A stretch of 6,669 bases of DNA from an uncultured Alphaproteobacteria bacterium (GTDB lineage: Bacteria > Pseudomonadota > Alphaproteobacteria > Sneathiellales > Sneathiellaceae): the NCBI GenBank assembly GCA_937910835.1, contig CALEMG010000177.1, positions 1 to 6,669 on the forward strand, given 5' to 3'. A program made the translations under genes and the position numbers. This document shows, in pieces, positions 1 through 5,738 of this stretch. A model generated the notes under the pieces. That model had not been told where the DNA came from, did no database searches, and saw only the letters and a program-made list of their open reading frames with translations. Position 1 is the stretch's first letter; the number at the start of each line of letters is the position of its first letter.

Positions 1-78
1 GAGGCTGCTGCTGCGCTCGCCGAACTGGAACCCAGCTTGACACATCTTGAAAAAAGACAGATTGATCGGGCGAATTAG
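1..78 (+). CDS. C-terminal end of an unidentified upstream gene (5' truncated by window edge)
   Basis: Frame 1 is open from the first base to a TAG at 76-78 and encodes 25 residues beginning EAAAALAELEPSLTHLEKRQ. The Ala/Leu/Glu composition and GC-rich codons are typical of real coding sequence, and GC drops sharply right after the stop, as at a gene end. The helical pattern with a Pro loosely resembles the last helix of a TPR-type repeat, but that is only a guess from a short tail. The product cannot be named. It precedes the dnaJ-like gene by 85 bases, so cotranscription is possible. Confidence 0.45.
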   Translation, partial: EAAAALAELEPSLTHLEKRQIDRAN

Positions 79-102
79 TTAAATCCTAAGATAAAAGTCT
101 TA

Positions 103-108
103 TATACT
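103..108 (+). promoter_or_regulatory. possible -10 element of the dnaJ-like gene
   Basis: TATACT matches the sigma70 -10 consensus at five of six bases and lies in an AT-rich stretch (about 79-135) between the upstream stop codon and the dnaJ-like gene. No good -35 hexamer is present at 16-18 bases; the best is TTAAAT at 79-84. The inverted repeat AAGTCT (95-100) / AGACTT (119-124) brackets the element and could be an operator or chance. Weak call. Confidence 0.3.
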
Positions 109-163
109 GATATTAAAGAGACTTATTGATTTAGGGATGCTTCGGCGTCCAGCATGGCAACAG

Positions 164-1033
164 ATGAAAAACTTATACAGTATTCTTGGTATTTCTAAGG
201 GCGCAAGCCAGCAGGAGATAAAATCCGCCTATCGCAAGCTGGCCAAACAGCACCATCCGGATGCGAATCCGGGCGACACGAAGGTCGAGGAGAAATTCAA
301 GGAAATCTCCGCCGCTTATCACATTCTGGGCGATGAAAAGTTGCGCGCGCGCTATGACCGCGGTGATATCGACGAGCATGGGCAGGAGAAGATGGGCGGC
401 TTTCCCGGCGGCCATCGTGCATCTTCCGCCGGCGGATTTGGCGGTGGCGCGGCAGAAGATATCTTCTCAGAGATTTTTGGCAATTTCCGCGGCGGCGGTT
501 TTCGGGGTCGTGTGCCGGAGAAGGGCCGCGACCGGAAATTCGCGATCGAGATTGATTTTATGGAGGCCGCTCTCGGCAGCAAACGGCGCCTGACCATGGG
601 CGACGGCGGCCGGACCCTGGATGTGGCCGTTCCCGCTGGCGTCACCGACGGACAGCAGATCCGCTTGCGCGGGCAAGGGGAAGAGGGAGCAGGCGGCGGT
701 CCCGCAGGCGATATCCTGATTAATGTTACGGTGCAGCCGCACAGTTTTTTCCGTCGCGAGGGACAAAATGTCATGATCGAGCTGCCGATCAGCCTGCCCG
801 AGGCGGTGCTGGGCGCAACGGTTAAAGTGCCGACAGTGGATGGCACGGTAAATCTGAAAGTTCCGTCTGGTTCAAACACGGGCACCAAGCTCCGCCTGAA
901 GGGCAAGGGTATCGCGAGCGCAAAAAACGGCACGCGCGGGGATCAGATGGTCAGCCTGAAGGTCGTTCTGCCCGATGAGCAGGACGCTGATCTTCAGGAT
1001 TGGGTGACGAAATGGGCGGAAACGCATGCCTAA
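164..1033 (+). CDS. DnaJ/CbpA-type Hsp40 co-chaperone lacking the zinc finger
   Basis: This is a J-domain co-chaperone expected to stimulate DnaK ATPase and present substrates in the cytoplasm. From the chosen ATG it has 289 residues. The J domain spans about 2-67 with the HPD motif at 31-33. A Gly/Phe-rich linker covers about 78-116, followed by the two beta-sandwich substrate-binding domains (about 120-270), with the family-typical blocks around GRDRKFAIEIDF and LPISLPEAVLGA. There is no cysteine anywhere in the protein, so the CxxCxGxG zinc finger of true DnaJ is absent and this is the class B/CbpA type. An in-frame ATG at 137 would add nine residues (MLRRPAWQQ). I prefer 164 because family members begin just before the LYxxLG motif, but neither start has a convincing Shine-Dalgarno. 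Position upstream of fabI and aroC recurs in alphaproteobacteria (from memory). Confidence 0.9.
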   Translation: MKNLYSILGISKGASQQEIKSAYRKLAKQHHPDANPGDTKVEEKFKEISAAYHILGDEKLRARYDRGDIDEHGQEKMGGFPGGHRASSAGGFGGGAAEDIFSEIFGNFRGGGFRGRVPEKGRDRKFAIEIDFMEAALGSKRRLTMGDGGRTLDVAVPAGVTDGQQIRLRGQGEEGAGGGPAGDILINVTVQPHSFFRREGQNVMIELPISLPEAVLGATVKVPTVDGTVNLKVPSGSNTGTKLRLKGKGIASAKNGTRGDQMVSLKVVLPDEQDADLQDWVTKWAETHA

Positions 1034-1080
1034 GATGCACGCTCCAAGCTGAAGGCGAAATAGCCATCATCGATCGCGAC

Positions 1081-1105
1081 AGGGCATAAGTCTTTTGACT
1101 GCCCT
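1081..1105 (+). other. bulged stem-loop in the dnaJ-fabI gap
   Basis: AGGGC (1081-1085) pairs with GCCCT (1101-1105), and AGTC (1089-1092) pairs with GACT (1097-1100) around a TTTT loop, with a three-base ATA bulge on the 5' side. No run of T follows, so it is not a standard intrinsic terminator. It could be a weak terminator or mRNA-end structure for the dnaJ-like transcript, or simply DNA symmetry around the promoter that overlaps its right arm. Confidence 0.4.
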
Positions 1106-1123
1106 TCACAAGCGCGATAAAAA
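1095..1123 (+). promoter_or_regulatory. candidate sigma70 promoter for fabI
   Basis: TTGACT (1095-1100, five of six to TTGACA) is followed after exactly 17 bases by TAAAAA (1118-1123, four of six to TATAAT). A start near 1130 would give a leader of about 37 bases to the fabI ATG at 1167. This would let fabI-aroC-ahpD-like be transcribed independently of the chaperone gene. It is inferred from hexamer match and spacing only. Confidence 0.4.
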
Positions 1124-1154
1124 GATAGAACAATTATTTTCGTAGATGGGTAAT

Positions 1155-1161
1155 GAGGGGG
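1155..1161 (+). promoter_or_regulatory. ribosome binding site fixing the fabI start
   Basis: GAGGGGG ends five bases before the ATG at 1167, while the upstream in-frame ATG at 1146 is preceded only by AT-rich sequence. This favours 1167 as the start. Confidence 0.6.
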
Positions 1162-1166
1162 TGCGT

Positions 1167-1976
1167 ATGACGCAGCACAGGGGTTTGATGGCTGGCAAAA
1201 GAGGCCTTATCATGGGGGTTGCCAATAACCATTCGCTGGCGTGGGGGATTGCACAGGCGTTGCATGAGCATGGTGCTGAAATCGCGTTTACCTATCAGGG
1301 CGAAGCGCTCGGAAAGCGGGTAATTCCACTGGCTGAGAGTGTTGGCTCCGACATGGTTCTGGAATGTGACGTTACCGATGATGATTCCATGGACGCGGTG
1401 TTCGCGGCGCTGAAAGAGAAGTGGGGCAAGATCGATTTTTTCGTCCATGCTATTGGTTTCTCCGACAAGAATCAGCTGCGCGGCAATTTCTCTGACACGA
1501 CACGCGATAACTTCAACATGACGATGGAGATTTCCTGTTTTTCCTTTATTGCTCTGGCCAAGCGCGCTTCGGAATTGATGAGCGAGGGCGGTAGCATGGT
1601 AACGCTGACCTATTATGGATCGGAGCGGGTGATCCCGCATTATAACGTTATGGGTGTTGCCAAAGCGGGGCTGGAGGCGGCGGTTCGCTATCTCGCCGTT
1701 GAGATGGGTAAGAACAAAATTCGTGTGAATGCACTTTCTGCGGGGCCGATCAAGACGCTGGCCGCGAGCGGCATTGGCGATTTTCGCTACATCTTGAAAT
1801 GGAACGAGTATAACTCTCCGCTCAAGCGCAATGTCACTATCGATGATGTCGGCGGATCTGCGCTCTATCTTTTAAGCGATCTCGGCGCCGGCGTTTCCGG
1901 AGAGACCCATCATGTGGATGCCGGGTATCATGTTGTCGGTATGAAGGCGGAAGACGCACCCGACATCACCAAGTAA
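1167..1976 (+). CDS. fabI: enoyl-[acyl-carrier-protein] reductase [NADH] FabI
   Basis: FabI performs the last reduction of each fatty-acid elongation cycle, converting trans-2-enoyl-ACP to acyl-ACP with NADH in the cytosol. From the ATG at 1167 it has 269 residues, normal for the family. It is a divergent SDR: the N-terminal nucleotide site is GVANNHSLAWG (about 17-27). The active site is Y159-x6-K166 in YNVMGVAK, with the second family tyrosine in the TYYGSER block (about 148-154). The substrate-loop segment GIGDFRYIL and the C-terminal GETHHVDAGYHVVGM are typical. Residues equivalent to E. coli Gly93, Met159 and Phe203 are conserved (in AIGFSDK, YNVMG and GDFRY), so sensitivity to triclosan-type inhibitors is predicted. 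An ATG at 1146 would add seven residues but lacks a ribosome binding site. aroC follows after 24 bases, suggesting one transcript. Confidence 0.97.
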   Translation: MTQHRGLMAGKRGLIMGVANNHSLAWGIAQALHEHGAEIAFTYQGEALGKRVIPLAESVGSDMVLECDVTDDDSMDAVFAALKEKWGKIDFFVHAIGFSDKNQLRGNFSDTTRDNFNMTMEISCFSFIALAKRASELMSEGGSMVTLTYYGSERVIPHYNVMGVAKAGLEAAVRYLAVEMGKNKIRVNALSAGPIKTLAASGIGDFRYILKWNEYNSPLKRNVTIDDVGGSALYLLSDLGAGVSGETHHVDAGYHVVGMKAEDAPDITK

Positions 1977-2000
1977 GCAAGTTTTCAGGCGGAAGTCCTT

Positions 2001-3074
2001 ATGTCTCACAATAGTTTCGGTCATCTGTTCCGGGTGACGACCTGGGGGGAAAGCCACGGCCCTGCACTTGGCTGCGTGATTGACGGCTGTCCGCCGCTGA
2101 TTGAAGTGAGCGAGGCCGAGCTACAGCATTGGATGGATCGGCGCAAGCCGGGCCAGTCGCGGTTCACTACCCAGCGGAAAGAGCCTGATGCGGTGAAAAT
2201 TCTCTCCGGTGTGTTCGAGGGGAAGACAACAGGCACGCCGATCAGCCTGATGATTGAGAATGTCGATCAACGCTCCAAGGACTATGGGGATATCAAGGAC
2301 AAGTTCCGACCCGGGCACGCAGATTTTACTTATCAGAGCAAATACGGCATCCGCGATTATCGTGGCGGTGGCCGCTCCAGCGCGCGGGAAACGGCAGCGC
2401 GAGTGGCGGCGGGCGGTGTTGCGCGTAAAGTGCTTGGCGATGGCATCAAGATCAAGGGCTATCTTACCCAGATTGGCGACAAGGTCATTGTTCGTTCCCG
2501 CGCGGATATGGCTGAGGTTGATAACAACCCCTTCTGGTCGCCTGATCCTGGCATTGTCGAGGAATGGACGGAGTATCTGGATGCCATCCGAAAGGCCGGC
2601 TCCTCCGTTGGCGCGGTGATCGAAGTGGTGGCCTCTGGCGTGCCCGCCGGGCTTGGCGCGCCGATCTATGGCAAACTCGATTCCGATCTCGCCATGGCGA
2701 TGATGACGATCAATGCGGTGAAGGGCGTTGAGATCGGCGATGGCTTTTCCGCCGCCGCCCTGACTGGCGAGGGTAATGCCGATGAAATGCGCGCCGGGAA
2801 CGAGGGGTTCCCCAGGTTCCTGAGCAATCACGCGGGCGGAATTCTTGGCGGTATTTCGTCGGGGCAGGATATTATCGTCCGTTTTGCGGTGAAGCCCACG
2901 TCGTCCATCCTGAAGCCGCGCGACACGATTGATATCGACGGTAACGAGACGGAAATCCAGACGAAAGGACGCCATGACCCGTGTGTTGGTATTCGCGGCG
3001 TCCCGGTGGGAGAGGCGATGATGGCCTGCGTCCTTGCCGATCATCTTTTGCGTCATCGCGGCCAGAACGGTTAG
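2001..3074 (+). CDS. aroC: chorismate synthase AroC
   Basis: AroC catalyses the final shikimate-pathway step, the trans-1,4 elimination of phosphate from 5-enolpyruvylshikimate-3-phosphate to chorismate, using reduced FMN as a catalytic cofactor. The 357-residue length is standard. The three family signatures are visible: GESHG near the N terminus (16-20, catalytic-type His19), RPGHAD with His106 running into RGGGRSSARET (121-131), and the C-terminal GRHDPCVGIRGVPVGEA (323-339). The start at 2001 gives the usual SHNSFGHLFRVTTWGESHG beginning and has a modest GGCGGAAG upstream. It is probably translated from the same mRNA as fabI, 24 bases away. No sign of truncation or unusual composition. 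Confidence 0.98.
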   Translation: MSHNSFGHLFRVTTWGESHGPALGCVIDGCPPLIEVSEAELQHWMDRRKPGQSRFTTQRKEPDAVKILSGVFEGKTTGTPISLMIENVDQRSKDYGDIKDKFRPGHADFTYQSKYGIRDYRGGGRSSARETAARVAAGGVARKVLGDGIKIKGYLTQIGDKVIVRSRADMAEVDNNPFWSPDPGIVEEWTEYLDAIRKAGSSVGAVIEVVASGVPAGLGAPIYGKLDSDLAMAMMTINAVKGVEIGDGFSAAALTGEGNADEMRAGNEGFPRFLSNHAGGILGGISSGQDIIVRFAVKPTSSILKPRDTIDIDGNETEIQTKGRHDPCVGIRGVPVGEAMMACVLADHLLRHRGQNG

Positions 3075-3097
3075 ACTAGAAAACAACAAAAGCAAGT

Positions 3098-3104
3098 GAA
3101 GGAG
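3098..3104 (+). promoter_or_regulatory. ribosome binding site fixing the start of the AhpD-like gene
   Basis: GAAGGAG lies six bases before the ATG at 3111. An in-frame GTG at 3096 would place this site inside the coding sequence, so the ATG is preferred. Confidence 0.7.
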
Positions 3105-3110
3105 AGCGCC

Positions 3111-3692
3111 ATGTCCCAGCCAAAATATGTTCACGCCCTGAAAGGTATTCCGGTCCCGGCCCGTGAGGAACTGGATGAAGGCACGCAGAAGTATTTTGCG
3201 GTATGCGATGAAAAGCTCGGCATGGTGCCGAATGTGCTCGCTGCCTATAGCTTCGATGCCGCCAAGCTGCGCCCTTTTTCGGATATGTATGGGGAACTGA
3301 TGCTGGGCGAATCCGGCCTATCGAAGCTGGAGCGGGAAATGATCGCGGTGGCGGTCTCCTCTGTGAACAACTGCTTTTACTGCCTGACCGCCCATGGCGC
3401 CGCGGTGCGGGAACTGTCCAGTGATCCGGTCCTCGGCGAACTGATGGTCATGAACTATCGCGCGGCGGAGCTTCCCGCGAACCAGCGGGCCATGCTCGAT
3501 TTCGCCTACAAATTGACCAAGACGCCGAACGAGATAGAGGAGAGTGACCGACAGGCGCTCCGGGATGCCGGCTGGACCGATCATGATATCTGGGATATCT
3601 CGGCGACCGCGTCTTTCTATAACATGACGAACCGCATGGCCTCCGCCATCGATATGATGCCGAACCCGGAATATCACTCCCAGGCGCGTTAG
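3111..3692 (+). CDS. AhpD/carboxymuconolactone-decarboxylase-family peroxidase-related protein
   Basis: A 193-residue, all-helical AhpD-fold protein of the 'uncharacterised peroxidase-related enzyme' type. The core is EREMIAVAVSSVNNCFYCLTAHG: Glu75, Cys88, Cys91 and His95 form the E...CxxCxxxH redox motif shared with AhpD, in which the CxxC pair cycles between thiol and disulfide to reduce hydroperoxides. An N-terminal extension (1-55, with GMVPNVLAAYS) and the tail (WDISATASFYNMTNRMASAIDMMPNPEYH) are typical of this subfamily. The substrate and electron donor are not known from sequence. It follows aroC by 36 bases and may be the last gene of the fabI-aroC transcript. The link to fatty-acid or shikimate metabolism is positional only; protection of the cytosol from organic hydroperoxides is a reasonable guess. 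Confidence 0.9.
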   Translation: MSQPKYVHALKGIPVPAREELDEGTQKYFAVCDEKLGMVPNVLAAYSFDAAKLRPFSDMYGELMLGESGLSKLEREMIAVAVSSVNNCFYCLTAHGAAVRELSSDPVLGELMVMNYRAAELPANQRAMLDFAYKLTKTPNEIEESDRQALRDAGWTDHDIWDISATASFYNMTNRMASAIDMMPNPEYHSQAR

Positions 3693-3703
3693 TTAAGAAA
3701 CAC

Positions 3704-4672
3704 TTAGCGTGTCTTGGATGCCGCCTCGGTGAGGATGTTGATATCGGCGCCTTTTTTATGGGCGTTTTCCGAAATATGTCGGCGCCAGGCACGCGCGCCG
3801 GGACGACCCTGAAACAGGCCGAGCATATGCCGTGTGATCGAATTAAGCGGTACGCCTGCGGCCATTTCCCGCTCCACATAGGGGAGCATATCCTCGATCA
3901 CCTCGCGCCGCTCGGGCGTGTCGTCTGTGGCGCCGTAATAACGCTGGTCGATCTCGGCAAGGAAGTAGGGATTCTGATATGCCTCCCGCCCAATCATCAC
4001 GCCGTCCACATGGGCAAGATGGGTCTCAATTTCCTCATGGCTCGAAATCCCGCCGTTGAGGATAACCTCCAGATGCGGGAAATCCCTCTTCAGGTGATAA
4101 ACCCGGTCATAATCGAGCGGCGGGATGGTGCGGTTTTCCTTCGGGCTTAGGCCCGTCAGCCAGGCTTTTCGCGCATGGATGATAAAGGTCGAGACGCCCG
4201 TCTCCGAGACCTGTTGGATAAAGGATTTAAAATATTCATAGCTGTCGAGGTTATCGATGCCGATGCGTGTTTTCACCGTGACGGGGAGGGAGGTTGCGTC
4301 CTGCATCGCCGCGACGCAATTCGCCACCGTCTCCGGCTCCGCCATCAGGCAGGCACCGAAGCGACCGTTCTGTACCCGATCAGAGGGACAGCCGACATTG
4401 AGGTTGATCTCCTGATACCCGTAATTATCCGCGATTTTCGCGCATTTTGCGAGCGCGTCCGGCTCGCTCCCGCCGAGTTGCAGGGCGAGCGGTTGCTCTG
4501 CCGGATCAAAGCGCAAGAACCGATCGGCATCTCCATGGATGATCGCCCCCGTCGTCACCATCTCCGTATAGAGGAGCGCGCGGCTCGAGATCAGGCGCAG
4601 GAAGTACCGGTCATGCCGGTCCGTCCAGTCCATCATGGGCGCGATACTGATTGTTCGGTCGAGTTTTGTCAT
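3704..4672 (-). CDS. dusA: tRNA-dihydrouridine(20/20a) synthase DusA
   Basis: DusA is a flavoenzyme that reduces U20 and U20a in the tRNA D-loop with NADPH and FMN. From the ATG at 4672 it has 322 residues, normal for the family. It has an FMN-binding TIM barrel opening with SIAPMMDWTDRH, the catalytic Cys95 in LNVGCPSDRVQNGRFGACLM, and the flavin-contacting Lys134 in VKTRIG. The DusA-specific HARKAWLTGLSPKENR block (about 166-181) is followed by ILNGGI and GVMIGREAYQNPY. The C-terminal helical tRNA-binding domain includes HMLGLFQGRPGARAWRRHISE. The specific HARKAWL/GLSPKENR signature separates it from DusB and DusC. A TTG at 4681 could add three residues but overlaps the likely -10 box. It converges on the AhpD-like gene with only 11 bases between stops. 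Confidence 0.96.
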   Translation of the reverse strand: MTKLDRTISIAPMMDWTDRHDRYFLRLISSRALLYTEMVTTGAIIHGDADRFLRFDPAEQPLALQLGGSEPDALAKCAKIADNYGYQEINLNVGCPSDRVQNGRFGACLMAEPETVANCVAAMQDATSLPVTVKTRIGIDNLDSYEYFKSFIQQVSETGVSTFIIHARKAWLTGLSPKENRTIPPLDYDRVYHLKRDFPHLEVILNGGISSHEEIETHLAHVDGVMIGREAYQNPYFLAEIDQRYYGATDDTPERREVIEDMLPYVEREMAAGVPLNSITRHMLGLFQGRPGARAWRRHISENAHKKGADINILTEAASKTR

Positions 4673-4679
4673 CTTTCTC

Positions 4680-4708
4680 AATATAGGACGATGGTAGACT
4701 GCTGCAAA
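4680..4708 (-). promoter_or_regulatory. candidate dusA promoter, nearly leaderless
   Basis: On the minus strand, TTTGCA (4708-4703, four of six to the -35 consensus) is followed after 17 bases by TATATT (4685-4680, five of six to the -10). Transcription would begin about 4672-4674, at or within a couple of bases of the dusA ATG. This fits the lack of a properly spaced Shine-Dalgarno; GAGAAAG directly abuts the ATG. Confidence 0.4.
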
Positions 4709-4789
4709 TTGCGGCCAACCTACCTAAAGATGACCCGGCGAGCCAGAAATTTCTAATTTGCCCGGAGTGACGGTTGATCTCGCAATCCC

Positions 4790-4803
4790 TTGATCTAAAT
4801 CAA
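4790..4803. promoter_or_regulatory. FNR/FixK-type operator
   Basis: TTGATCTAAATCAA is a perfect match to the FNR/FixK/Dnr consensus TTGAT-N4-ATCAA. It lies in the divergent gap between dusA and the phasin-like gene, 64 bases before the phasin start. Its centre (4796.5) is 41.5 bases before 4838, and TATGGT (4826-4831) then falls exactly at -12 to -7. This is the geometry of a class II FNR-activated promoter. A partial half-site TTGAT also occurs at 4774-4778. The motif and spacing are seen in the sequence; activation of the + strand operon at low oxygen is inferred. Confidence 0.75.
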
Positions 4804-4820
4804 AGTGATCGGTTGCGTAG

Positions 4821-4838
4821 TTAGTTATGGTTAACTAA
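4821..4838. promoter_or_regulatory. 7-4-7 palindrome over the predicted -10 and start of the phasin promoter
   Basis: TTAGTTA (4821-4827) and TAACTAA (4832-4838) are perfect inverted repeats around TGGT. The symmetry covers the predicted -10 (4826-4831) and ends at the predicted transcription start (4838) of the FNR-box promoter. A dimeric repressor bound here would block initiation. Being AT-rich, it might also arise from promoter composition alone; no regulator is identified. Confidence 0.4.
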
Positions 4839-4867
4839 TATGAATTGATAGCTTCAGGAGGCGGCTC

Positions 4868-5209
4868 ATGACTGAAAAATCCAGGAAATCCACGAGTGGT
4901 GAAGAACTTCAGGCGTTAGGTATTCCTTTTAATGTCGAGGCGATGGCTGGCATGAATCAAAAATTCTACAAGATGATGATGACTTGTAATGAGGAGTTGA
5001 TGGCATTCGGTAACAACCGGCTGAAAGAGGATATGGACATGCCGCAAAAGCTTGCCGGGTGTAAAACCCCGCAGGAGATGATGGGTGTGTGTCTTGGATT
5101 TTACCAGACCGCGGTCAAGCAATATGCGGATGAAGCGGGGGAACTGACCCGCATCTGCACCGAAATGAGCGCTGAAGCCCCGGAAATATTCAAACTTCCC
5201 GGCGATTAA
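4868..5209 (+). CDS. short phasin-family protein (Phasin_2-like)
   Basis: A 113-residue soluble protein, mostly amphipathic helix, resembling Phasin_2 proteins. These coat polyhydroxyalkanoate granules and, in several alphaproteobacteria, also occur as small stress-related proteins. The helical core runs about 25-100, and the block NEELMAFGNNRLKEDMDMPQ followed by KLAGCKTPQEMMGVCLGFYQ and YADEAGELTRI is the recognisable phasin pattern. The start is secure: AGGAGG at 4856-4861 is well spaced from the ATG. Composition is unusual, with 12 Met (including MMM at 36-38) and four Cys (40, 65, 75, 97). It is the first gene downstream of the FNR/FixK-type box, which suggests induction at low oxygen, consistent with storage-polymer accumulation. 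No PHA synthase lies in the window, so actual granule binding is unproven. Confidence 0.8.
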   Translation: MTEKSRKSTSGEELQALGIPFNVEAMAGMNQKFYKMMMTCNEELMAFGNNRLKEDMDMPQKLAGCKTPQEMMGVCLGFYQTAVKQYADEAGELTRICTEMSAEAPEIFKLPGD

Positions 5210-5215
5210 GCCGGG
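5198..5215 (+). other. perfect 6-bp stem-loop straddling the phasin stop codon
   Basis: CCCGGC (5198-5203) and GCCGGG (5210-5215) form a GC-only stem with a six-base loop, GATTAA, containing the TAA stop at 5207-5209. No T-run follows, so it is not a canonical intrinsic terminator. It may protect the 3' end of a processed phasin mRNA or lower expression of the next gene 64 bases on. Confidence 0.5.
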
Positions 5216-5273
5216 CGAGAGGGCGCGCGGGCAGTCGTGGCCGTGTTGGAATAGTTAGCAGGGAGGGGACGGA

Positions 5274-5726
5274 ATGCCGTTCAGCAAAAACAGGGAGTGG
5301 ATTCTGCTGGCCGACAAGGCTCATGCCCGGATTTATGCGCGCGACGGGATCAATGGCCGTTTGACGCAGGTTCTGGATAAGGAACATCCTGCCGCCCGTG
5401 GCAAGCAGAGCGAAGAAGGTGCGGCGCCTCCCGGGCGTGGCCAGAAATCAATGAACGCCGCGCGCTATGCTTATGAAGATCATGCGGATTTTCCCGATCA
5501 GGAAAGTGTTGTCTTCTTGCGGGACGTCGCTGCTGAGGTGAATAAAGCCGTTACACGGGACATATTGGATAAACTTATTCTGGTGGCCTTGCCCAAGACA
5601 ATGGCCCGCCTCAAATCGGATTTGACCGAGGAGGCGCGTGCGAAAATCGGGGAGGAATGGCCCAAGAATCTGATCGGAGTCGCCGAAAGTAGTTTGGCGG
5701 ATCGGTTAAGTGCCTTTAAAGCGTAG
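5274..5726 (+). CDS. 'host attachment' family protein (PF10116-like)
   Basis: A 150-residue cytosolic-looking protein without signal peptide or membrane segment. It begins with the family pattern EWILLADKAHARIYARDG (8-25). A polar Gly/Pro/Lys stretch (about 38-60) is followed by YEDHADFPDQESVVFLRDVAAEVNKA and LILVALPKTMARLKSDL (101-117), and the end is GEEWPKNLIGVAESSLADRL. This layout matches proteins annotated as 'required for attachment to host cells', whose name comes from a plant-associated relative. The fold is thought to resemble eRF1 domains, and the molecular function is unknown; the name should not be taken as evidence of a host. A strong GGGAGGGG (5261-5268) precedes the ATG. The lipoprotein gene follows after 12 bases, so the two are very probably cotranscribed. 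It may also be read from the FNR-box promoter through the phasin gene. Confidence 0.8.
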   Translation: MPFSKNREWILLADKAHARIYARDGINGRLTQVLDKEHPAARGKQSEEGAAPPGRGQKSMNAARYAYEDHADFPDQESVVFLRDVAAEVNKAVTRDILDKLILVALPKTMARLKSDLTEEARAKIGEEWPKNLIGVAESSLADRLSAFKA

Positions 5727-5738
5727 AGAAGGAGTGAG

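Noticed and set aside
75..82. TTAGTTAA recurring at 75-82 and 3689-3696 as possible half-sites of the 4821-4838 palindrome
   Set aside because: Both copies contain a TAG stop codon and lack the second half-site; an AT-rich 8-mer after stop codons is easily coincidental.
36..105. Heat-shock sigma32-type promoter for the dnaJ-like gene (CTTG at 36-39, CTTATAT at 99-105)
   Set aside because: The two elements are about 59 bases apart instead of about 17, and no CTTG occurs at the right distance.
154..198. Fourteen-codon open frame (MATDEKLIQYSWYF) overlapping the start of the dnaJ-like gene
   Set aside because: It has no Shine-Dalgarno and is too short to separate from chance. A translational-coupling leader is conceivable but unsupported.
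352..933. Minus-strand open frame of 193 codons over the dnaJ-like gene
   Set aside because: The Pro/Arg/Ser-rich translation is typical of the antisense of a GC-rich gene; the + strand J-domain protein is unambiguous.
2121..3134. Long minus-strand open frame (337 codons) opposite aroC
   Set aside because: It lies almost wholly over the intact aroC gene, whose family motifs are all on the + strand. The antisense translation is rich in His/Arg with no recognisable domain. It is a codon-bias shadow.
3689..3713. Possible bidirectional terminator between the AhpD-like gene and dusA
   Set aside because: Only a 4-bp stem (ACAC/GTGT, 3700-3712) with no T-run on either side; too weak to call.
4745..4754. 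Palindrome AGAAATTTCT upstream of dusA
   Set aside because: A ten-base AT-rich palindrome with no supporting context; expected by chance at this length in an intergenic region.
4175..4756. Plus-strand open frame of 193 codons over dusA and its promoter
   Set aside because: It is antisense to conserved DusA motifs, has no ribosome binding site, and its translation has no family resemblance.
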